Source: Intoshia linei
Taxonomy: Eukaryota; Orthonectida; Rhopaluridae
NCBI GenBank assembly: GCA_001642005.1
Contig: LWCA01000016.1
Coordinates: forward strand, 1-64,000
Direction: 5' to 3'
Length of the DNA: 64,000 nt
The notes below the pieces were generated by a model that saw only the letters and a list, made by a program, of their open reading frames with translations, searched no databases and was not told where the DNA came from. Position numbers and translations under genes: made by a program. Of this stretch, positions 56,601-64,000 are shown one piece after another; position 1 is the first letter of the stretch; every line of letters starts with the position of its first letter.

Positions 56601-59600
56601 TTTTTTAAAATTATAGGGCTGTTTTCAAAAAAAAGGCATTTTGGGTTTTGGCCCTGAAGATATAATTTTTTTATATTTAAATTTAAAGATAATTTTTATG
56701 ATTTTAAAATCCGCATCAGCGTATATATTTTTTTAATCTCTCCAACTCGTTTGATTTTCAAAAAGAGGGACAACAGGGGTTTTTGACCCGTANAAAGAAG
56801 GGTAATTTGAGGTTTTTGCCCTGAAGATTTAATTTTTTTAAATTTAAATTTATAATAATGTTTATGATTTTCAAAAAGAGGGACAACTGGGTTTTTGACC
56901 CGTAAGATGTGAAATTGGGAGGTTGAAATTTATCTTAATATATGCCCCGAAAAAAACTGTAATTGAAACGTGGTCTTTAAAAAATTCTAAGAGTGGTAGT
57001 TATTTCAATAAAGTTTTTGACCCGTAAGATGTGAAATTGGGAGGTTGAAATTTATCTTATTATACTCCGGAAAAAACTAATTGAAATGTGGTCTTTAAAA
57101 AGTTCTAAGACTGGTAGTTATTCAAATAAACCGTAACAGACACACAAACAAAAATCGCGTAGCATATTATATAAGTTAGGATATTTAGAGTGTCTAATTA
57201 AATCCAACCATTCTTATTAAACATCACAATTTCTAACACTTTAGTGAAAATTCCAGTTTACCAACCCTAAAACGAAAAATCCAGTTTTACCAACCCCAAA
57301 AAGAAAAATGCTGTTTTACCAACCCTTAAGGGAAAAATCCAACTTTACTCAATTGCGGAGTCTCCCATAACAAACTCAGTATCACAAACAAAACAAATTC
57401 AAGTTCTTAAATAGAAAGATTATCGATAAACAGATGTTATAACCGCTTTAATACTTACTTAAACTGATGATGAAACAAATAAAACGTTTTAAAATAAAAT
57501 TAAATTTTATATAATATAGTTATGGATTTTTCCCTTAAGCCTTAAGAATTGTAAAACTGAATTTTTTTTTTAGGGTTGGTATAACTATATTTTTCCCTAA
57601 TGAGTTTGTAAAAGTGGTTTATCTCTGAATGATTGGTAAAACTGGAATTTTCCTTCAAGGGTTGTTAAAACTGAATTTTTACTTCTAAGGTTGGTAAAAC
57701 TGGATTTTTCCTTAAAGCTTAGTAAAAGTGATTGTTAGTAGAAGTGATTGAGTTTNTTTTTATATGTGTTAACAGGATACAACTGTACCACCTGTAAATT
57801 TTTTAAAATTATAGGGCTGTTTTCAAAAAAAAGGCATTTTGGGTTTTGGCCCTGAAGATATAATTTTTTTATATTTAAATTTAAAGATAATTTTTATGAT
57901 TTTAAAATCCGCATCAGCGTATATATTTTTTTAATCTCTCCAACTCGTTTGATTTTCAAAAAGAGGGACAACAGGGGTTTTTGACCCGTAAGATGTGAAA
58001 TTGGGAGGTTGAAATTTATCTTATTATACGTCCCGGAAAAAACTAATTAAAATGTAGTCTTTAAAAAATTCTAAAAGTGCTAGTTATTTCAATAAAGTAG
58101 GACACACACACAAACAAAAATCGCGTAACTTTTTATATAAGTTAGGATCATAGTACTAATCATTCTGAAAAACCAAATGTGATAAAATACCATTTTTTGT
58201 AAATAAAAACACTAATGCACCAAACGTATAACAGAGAATATGTGGTAGATAATTTGAAATATTCATATTGATTCTTTAAATTTGTAATTTTGATAAAATG
58301 TTACCATGTATAAAAAATAAAATAAACAACTAGACATTTAAAGGGTATTTTGAAAACGTCTATAAAATTATTGCATAAATAACCGAAATTTGAACGTCGA
58401 TAAAACCACAAAAATCGAGCTAGAATCAAATTTTAAAAATTGAAATGTATAGTTAAGCGTGGGTGTTGAGACCATAAAGTATAAACCATGACAGCTTACC
58501 ACAATGTTGTTTTTGTAAAAAAAAAAGTTACATTTAAATTTTTATTTACTATTTTTAAGTTATTTATTAGTTATTATTATTAATAGATTATTATAGGATT
58601 CCTATATCAAAAATATACTTTTATGCAAGGACAGCTTAAACCTAAATAATATGTTAGGTTTAAGCTGTCATTGTTTATCAATCAAATAATTGTTTAATTG
58701 TTTTTATAATATTTTACTTTATTGGCAATTACTGTTTCAGTGACCATTTGTCACTATTACGAATGGGGCATTGATACATTTTTGGTTAGTATGGTAGAAA
58801 TTTTGGGATTCGCTGAGATAATTTTCCGTGAGAGTCTAACCGTACTACTTAGAAAATTATTCACTGACAGTTTATCTAGTCATTTTATATATTCACTTTA
58901 TTTATTGATTTATTATTTATATATTAAATATTATGAATAAACTAAAAGTGGATCATGTAATTAAAATTTAAAATTTGTCGACAATTTAAACATTAACAAC
59001 TCATTACGTCGATCAATTTTAAAATGTAATATGTGTAAACGTTAAATAGTTTACCGTATTAATGATATTAATATGAAATATCAAATATTGGTTCCTTGAG
59101 TCTGTCAATATAAAATGTAAACATGGAGACAGTTAATATTTCATTTAGAAATTCTAACAGAATGGTGAATATATTCATTTTATTGTGAAATGAGTCCATT
59201 AAAATTACCCAAATCAAAGATTTCAAGTAGTTTCAGGGAGAAACAGTTTAGCTTGTTACACTGGAATAAACACATGGAAAAATACCAAGGTATAGAAGAT
59301 AATTCCAAAATTATCAACCATGTTGAAATGGCTAAACATAATAATTTTCAGGATGCATGGATTTCTATTCAAGGTTTTTTATTTATATTAAAATTTAATT
59401 ATATTAGGAATCATTTATGATGTGACTGAATTTTTAAATTATCATCCAAGTGGAGAAGATGAACTTATGAGAGTTGCGGGATTAGATGGAACTTTCTTTT
59501 TTAATCATGTATTATTTTATTTTATAGATGGCGTGTTTACACAAGTACATATTATTTTTTTATTTATAATAATTTGAGAGTTAGGTTTATCGGAAATTGA

Positions 59601-61099
59601 TTTTGAGAAATTGAGTTTTTCAAAGTCAAAAAACCAAATTACCATTATTAAAAAATAAAATCAATTTTACAAGTTTATATAACATACAATACGCGACATA
59701 AGTCTTAGGCACCCTACACATTTTCATTAAAAACTACTATAAAGTTAATAAGGCGAATCTTGAACTTGAAATTAAATATCAGACTAATTAAAGAATGATC
59801 TCACCAATATATAACCATGCTGATGTTATAAACTACTTATAAAAAGATACATTTTAATATAGTTTTATTTGAAATATTAAAAATATTTACGACATAAGTC
59901 TTAGACACCTTGATAATTTCAATTAAAATTAATTAAATATCCATAAAAACGAAAAAAGTAATGAATTATTAATGATCTATAAATTAAAAATAACTATTTG
60001 TTTAGTAAATGACNTTATCGATAAACAGATGTTATAACCGCTTTAATACTTACTTAAACTGATGATGAAACAAATAAAACGTTTTAAAATAAAATTAAAT
60101 TTTATATAATATAGTTATGGATTTTTCCCTTAAGCCTTAAGAATTGTAAAACTGAATTTTTTTTTTAGGGTTGGTATAACTATATTTTTCCCTAATGAGT
60201 TTGTAAAAGTGGTTTATCTCTGAATGATTGGTAAAACTGGAATTTTCCTTCAAGGGTTGTTAAAACTGAATTTTTACTTCTAAGGTTGGTAAAACTGGAT
60301 TTTTCCTTAAAGCTTAGTAAAAGTGATTGTTAGTAGAAGTGATTGAGTTTAAGAATATTCTTAATATTTAAATTTATTTTTTTGTAGGCAAATATCCACA
60401 TCAAGATTATAATGCATACGAAAATGGCGAAGGTATAAGTACCTCAATGTAACTAATGTCCATTTAGGAACTATTCATTTACAAAAATATGGTAATTAGT
60501 AATTACATTCAAAAACATTTACCATTTAAATTCAAATATACAGTAAAATATCTGGTTAAACATGGCTTAAGTCTCAGTTATTGTGACAAAAATAATGAAG
60601 CTAAATATAAATTTAAAAATCAAAACTAAACATACCAAATATGCTTTGAAAATGACTGATTAAGCCTTTTGTAGTTGCACCACAAAGAATTCTGATGTAA
60701 AATTGGAATTATTTTAGAAAACTATCGTTTCAGTCGGTATAGTGGTTACCAGCGGAATAAATATAATATGATACATTGCAATAATTTAAGTATTGAATTG
60801 AATAATTTACCAAAACCTCTAATTTTGAGATCCACAGTTTTTAGTAAACTTTGCAAAAAATGGTGTCCCAAATCGAGGTCTGACTGAATTACATATAGAA
60901 TGATATTTGTTTCTGGTAATGCACATTAAATCATTTGGGTAAAAAATTAAAAAAATAACGCCATTTTTTTTAAACTTATGCCCGTGGCCTCAAAAAGGTT
61001 ACCACCCTGCATGAAATTTAATAAAAAATAATTCTAGATGAGTTGGCGAAAGAGCAGGCATTAAGGCAATTTTTCAAATCAAGAGCTTTTCTAGGATAA
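53610..61099 (+). CDS. Candidate small secreted peptide precursor (57 aa), exons split around a suspect assembly block
   Basis: Exon 53610-53676 encodes a start and a strongly hydrophobic signal-peptide-like segment (YKLFLFVFFAIFLV) ending in a phase-1 GTATGT donor. Ex 60388-60432 (GKYPHQDYNAYENGE, with the first Gly codon completed by the upstream G) and 61038-61099 (DELAKEQALRQFFKSRAFLG then stop) continue in phase; 174 nt give 57 aa. The C-terminus FLG-stop, preceded by Ser-Arg, would allow C-terminal amidation of a processed peptide. CYB5R4 exons lie between, but in a block that appears misplaced (57757-60013); without it the exons are on one contig. Alternative: the signal exon joins 53911-53975 instead, giving a 43-aa peptide. 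Neither form is recognised by family. The last exon ends 60 bp from the ZIP7 stop. Confidence 0.4.
54979..55261. mobile_element. hAT-type MITE, perfect 8-bp TSD
   Basis: A 283-bp element starting TAGTGATGGCAAAAGCCGTT and ending TTTCCATCACTG, flanked by perfect GTATACAC duplications (54971-54978 and 55262-55269). No coding capacity. Confidence 0.85.
55473..57185 (+). repeat. Repeat family R, long copy with two N joins
   Basis: Starts CTAGCTTGACTGTTATGTAC and ends CGCGTAGCATATTATATAAG. It contains two to three GACCCGTAAGATGTGAAATT modules. Single Ns at 56600 and 56793 bound a 192-bp island that is identical to 57799-57990, so the internal order is unreliable. Confidence 0.6.
57420..57755 (+). 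repeat. 336-bp segment duplicated exactly at 60015-60350 (assembly overlap)
   Basis: Runs from TTATCGATAAACAGATGTTA to GATTGAGTTT and ends against an N at 57756. The second copy begins right after an N at 60014. Exact identity of non-coding DNA flush with both gaps points to overlapping contig ends, not a true duplication. Confidence 0.85.
58630..58669. other. Perfect 16-bp inverted repeat with 8-nt loop
   Basis: GACAGCTTAAACCTAA, loop ATAATATG, then TTAGGTTTAAGCTGTC: 16 of 16 pairs. It is not followed by a T-run typical of a terminator. It could fold as a hairpin in RNA or be a small palindromic insertion. A related GACAGCTTA occurs upstream near 58490. Confidence 0.7.
59190..59508 (+). CDS. 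CYB5R4: Cytochrome b5 reductase 4, N-terminal part only
   Basis: Exons 59190-59373 and 59408-59508 encode the start and most of the cytochrome b5 domain of a CYB5R4-type flavohemoprotein (b5, CS and FAD/NADH-reductase domains in the full enzyme). Seen: LHWNKHMEKYQG, a short linker like that of animal CYB5R4, DAWISIQG, IYDVTEFLNYHPSGEDELMR with the first haem-ligand His in YHPSG, then AGLDGTFFFNH. The second haem His region (HRW in homologues) is unclear: after NH the frame runs 60 nt to a stop, or a 19-nt GT...AG stretch would have to be spliced. The CS and reductase domains are absent from the window; the contig ends 0.5 kb downstream at an N, so the rest is probably elsewhere in the genome. 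Confidence 0.8.
60015..60350 (+). repeat. Second copy of the 336-bp contig-end overlap
   Basis: Base-for-base the same as 57420-57755, starting directly after the N at 60014. It lies 37 bp upstream of the exon at 60388. Confidence 0.85.
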
Positions 61100-61159
61100 T
61101 GTGTGCAATTAAATAATTAATAATTATAATCAATTTATTGTTGTATTATATAAATACAT

Positions 61160-62441
61160 TTATTCATAATTTGCAATAATTATCATTATAAATACTCCAA
61201 ATCCAATAGCCATTAAATGTAAACAAGAAGTAAAAATATTCGTACAACTTTTAATAATTTGCGGAAGTAGATTTACACACGATATGTAAATAAAACCTCC
61301 AGCAGTGATTGGCAAAGCATATTGGCTGGAATCTTTTACAAATTCTTCAACGTGTATTGCTAAAAATGTTCCAAATGGTCCACCGAGTGCTGTCAAAAAT
61401 TGAAGTAATATAGCCTAAATTTTTAATATAAATTATGACATTTTTTCGTTACATTTTAAATACAATCTAATACAAATTCGCCATTAATTTTTTAATTACC
61501 CGTAACAACCATTAGCGGCGGGGTAAATGTAAAAATTATTTTTTCATAATTTACAAAATATAAATATGAAAAAATGAATGAATGAATGAAATAAATTAAC
61601 AAATTGACTTTGATGGAACCTATTGTTTATCCATATTTCACAACCTCAATAAATGGGACTGATAAACGCAAACATTTCCGTAAAATAATGTATTTCAAGT
61701 AACCTTATGCTTAGAAATTCCCGATTGAACTAAAACAGAAAAATCGCCAACTTGATGTGGAAACTCGTGTAAAAGAATCATAAAACTTGACCCAAATCCA
61801 ACCTCCTTTGAAACATTAAATGAAGATCCAATAGCCAAACCATCGGTAAAATTGTGCAAAAAGTCTGCAATCAAATTAAGAATTGCTGCAGAAGAGATAG
61901 TACAACCGGCTGTAGCTAAAATAATTTTTTTTAAAAATTAATACTTTCAACGTCAATTACACAATTCCTTCTTTTTCAATTGTTTGAATCGTTTTCTATC
62001 TGAAGTGTCTTTTATTATTCTGACTATAATTTCTAAAACCATAAAAATTCCCATTCCAATTAGGACATATAGTCCTGTTTTCATTTCAAAATTATGGTTG
62101 TGAGTATGTTGTTGATGAGCATGGTCATGTACATGGTGAGAATGGTCATGTAAATGGTGAGAATGGTCATGTAAATGGTGAGAATGGTCATGATCATGAT
62201 GAGAATGTAAATTTTGGTTATCTTGACTCACGTGTGAGTGACCAGCAAGTGCATGTGGAATGATATGAAGGAATGCATCACCCAACATACCTCCAGCTGC
62301 AAATGTTATCATAAGTTTAAAAAATATATCGTTTCGTTTAGAAGTATCAAACCGAATCAAATATAGAAAGGTTGCAGGTATCATCGATACGGCTAGAGAT
62401 ACCATAATTATCATGAAATGGTCTTCGTCTTTTGCCAACAT
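61160..62441 (-). CDS. SLC39A7: Zinc transporter ZIP7 (SLC39A7/Catsup-like)
   Basis: LIV-1-type ZIP that releases Zn2+ from ER/Golgi into the cytosol. Exons 62441-61961, 61915-61704, 61414-61160 total 948 nt, giving 315 aa (human 469). Seen: TM region [16 protein letters not shown], a His-rich loop after it with three tandem 21-nt repeats (DHSHHLH units), [10 protein letters not shown] (TM4 metal residues), [18 protein letters not shown] (TM5, the LIV-1 HExPHE motif with the final Glu replaced by Gln), and [20 protein letters not shown]. The large luminal His-rich N-terminus and signal peptide of vertebrate ZIP7 are missing from this model; an upstream exon is possible but I found none. VLVQSG and the C-terminal end favour ZIP7 over ZIP13. 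Confidence 0.92.
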
Positions 62442-64000
62442 TTTTAAAAATTTTGATAAATTTTTAATAGTAGGTATGGTAATTAACACGTATTTGTTTA
62501 ACTGTTTGTTAGCAATGTTTGTTACATATTTGTTAAAAATTATTTTTAAATTTTACAAAAGAAATGAAAATTTTAAAACTGTCTGATTATAATCATCTGA
62601 TAATTATCAGACTCTTATATACGATTTGTTTGTCTCAATTCTTGATACGGTATTATTGAGATAATAATTATAATCTCTATCCTTTACTTATATACAATTG
62701 AATGTCTGTGTTACGGTTGATTTAAAAAATGAACAGTCGTAGAATTAAAAAAACCAAATTTCTAGTACAATTTTCTCCAGTGATGGCTATTATTATTTTG
62801 TTTCTAATTTTCATTTTCCGAAATTGAGTCGTTCAGGAACAAAAACCTAATTGCCTTTTTTTAAAAAATATAATCAGCCAAAAATTTAAAAAACATAAAT
62901 TATAAGACGCTATTTAAAATCATTAAAATTGTCGTAATTATTACCTTTTGTTTTAAAAATTATAAATGTTTTAAAATTTTATAAAATTTATAAATTTATT
63001 AATTCTGAAATAGTTTTTAAAATCATGAGGATTATCATACCTACAAAGATTGTATTTTCACGTTTAAAACGCCTGACCACCAGTTTTTGAAAAATGAAAA
63101 GAGCCTTAGAATTAAATAAAAAAAAGAAAGATTATTCTGATTCAGCTTATTCCGTTTTTTTTATAGTTATAAAAAATTTAAAACTCAGAAATCAACGCAT
63201 TCCCGATTAAAAATAATTTTAAAAATATCAACTAATATTTTTCAAATGTCTGGATTAAAATTAAAAATAAAAAATATAAATATTCATCCTACAATTTCAA
63301 AAAAAATGTCGATTGAACGTATAAATATTTGAAATACTTAATTATGAGTTTCAATCTCATAAATTGATTCATTATGTTTTTTATCAGTGCTACGCAGTTT
63401 CTCATTTGCAAAAACTTTCACTTTAATCTAAAGCAGTTCTTCTCAAAGGGGTCTACACAATATAACAGGGGATGTCCACAGTTAAAGGAATGTATTATTT
63501 CAAGAATTAATTTAATATTATTAAGGAGAAAACACCAGTTGTGTTTAGTGGATTTAGTCTAAATCCAACTTCAAAAAAGAAAATCCCTTTTTTCAATATT
63601 TTTTAAAAAATACACTTTTACCAAATTTAAAGAAAAAACCACTTTCTCACACAGTGTTTCCCAAGCGTGGGGCCAAGCCCCACTGGTTAAGCATGACGAA
63701 ATTTTTGGTGGGACATTGGAAATTTAGTGGGGATTACGACTTTTTGATGGGGCCTGGGAAATATTACAAATTTATAGGATTATGAAAATTTTAGATTAAT
63801 TTATTGTTAATTTTATACAATATTCTTAGGTTTATAAGTGGTTATGTGATACTTGAACCAATTAATTGTATTTCTAAAGTAGATAACAGTTAAGTAAGTA
63901 CAAATCAGACAAAAATTTACTGTTTATTAAAAACAAATATACATTTAAAAAGATAGGTACAACAAAAGAGTAAGCACCAAATAATTGGTATAAAATAGTA
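62442..64000. other. Repeat-rich 3' end of window
   Basis: No gene. A reverse copy of family R lies at about 62690-63320 (GTGTTACGGTTGATTT at one end and AGATTATTCTGATTCAGCTTATTCCG inside). TTTACCAA-type repeats lie at 63560-63645. A hAT-like end begins at 63653 (CAGTGTTTCCCAAGCGTGGG), whose other end is not in the window. Confidence 0.55.

Larger units (their letters stand above)
57757..60013. other. Probably misplaced contig between two overlapping contig ends
   Basis: Bounded by Ns at 57756 and 60014 and flanked by identical 336-bp ends. Contents: a family R repeat (57757-58150), the hairpin 58630-58669, an unassigned 72-codon frame at 58722-58940 (opening after CTGTTTCAG, no ATG), and the first CYB5R4 exons. 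Confidence 0.65.

Noticed and set aside
58722-58940. 72-codon frame opening after CTGTTTCAG
   Set aside because: It could be an exon of an unknown gene, but it has no ATG, no recognisable motif and no donor with a partner, and it lies in a suspect contig.
57420-60350. Genuine tandem duplication
   Set aside because: Exact identity and placement flush with Ns fit contig-end overlap better than a biological duplication.
1-64000. tRNA, rRNA or CRISPR features
   Set aside because: I looked for T-loop GGTTCRAATCC-type motifs, rRNA-like GC-rich tracts and regularly spaced repeats with unique spacers and saw none. The tandem arrays at 18480-18730 and 22047-22620 have no unique spacers.

Overview
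The window is eukaryotic and looks like a small, AT-rich animal genome. The genes are split by many GT-AG introns, and the set is metazoan in character: GPR89, KEOPS subunits, TFB1M, PAM16, ANKAR, DNAJC25, CPSF6, ZnT1-type exporters, CYB5R4 and ZIP7. Many introns are only 28-60 nt. Others are swollen to 0.5-3 kb by DNA-transposon debris. A simplified or parasitic invertebrate such as an orthonectid would fit, but the sequence alone cannot prove it. All gene models were spliced by hand, using GT-AG borders, unbroken reading frame and remembered family sequences. Totals that come out as whole codons are given as support.

Layout. GPR89 (+, 465-7040) runs tail-to-tail into OSGEP/Kae1 (-, 7067-9854). 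OSGEP is head-to-head with TP53RK/Bud32 (+, 9917-10759), which is tail-to-tail with an unrecognised Cys-rich gene (-, 10783-11232). The stretch 11.2-16.0 kb holds MITEs and a dead FLYWCH/MULE transposase. TFB1M (-, 16024-17898) is head-to-head with PAM16 (+, 18053-20031), followed by an ankyrin/armadillo gene of ANKAR type (+, 20140-28656). DNAJC25 (-, 29764-30991) is head-to-head with CPSF6 (+, 31335-39154), which is tail-to-tail with the first of two tandem ZnT1-like zinc exporters (-, 39197-42698 and 42924-47913). The stretch 48-53.5 kb holds a 166-bp inverted repeat and a 2.76-kb DNA transposon with about 450-bp terminal inverted repeats. The 53.6-61.1 kb stretch carries exons of a possible small secreted peptide. 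Inside it is a probably misplaced assembly block with the 5' end of CYB5R4. ZIP7 (-, 61160-62441) closes the coding part, and the rest is repeats.

How the genes relate. Kae1 and Bud32 are partner subunits of KEOPS (tRNA t6A37 synthesis) and share a 62-bp promoter gap. TFB1M (mitochondrial rRNA methylation) and PAM16 (mitochondrial import motor) share a 154-bp gap. Two plasma-membrane-type zinc exporters and one ER/Golgi-type zinc releaser lie within 23 kb. Gene neighbours alternate in strand with very small gaps (23-60 bp between convergent stop codons), so compact gene pairs alternate with repeat-rich islands.

Mobile DNA is mostly class II. There are several hAT-type MITEs (three with perfect 8-bp target duplications), two hAT transposase fossils in CPSF6 introns, a MULE fossil with a matching MITE, a Tc/mariner-like nested MITE, and the long-TIR element. 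Four single Ns and two pairs of identical segments mark scaffold joins at 56.6-60.0 kb.
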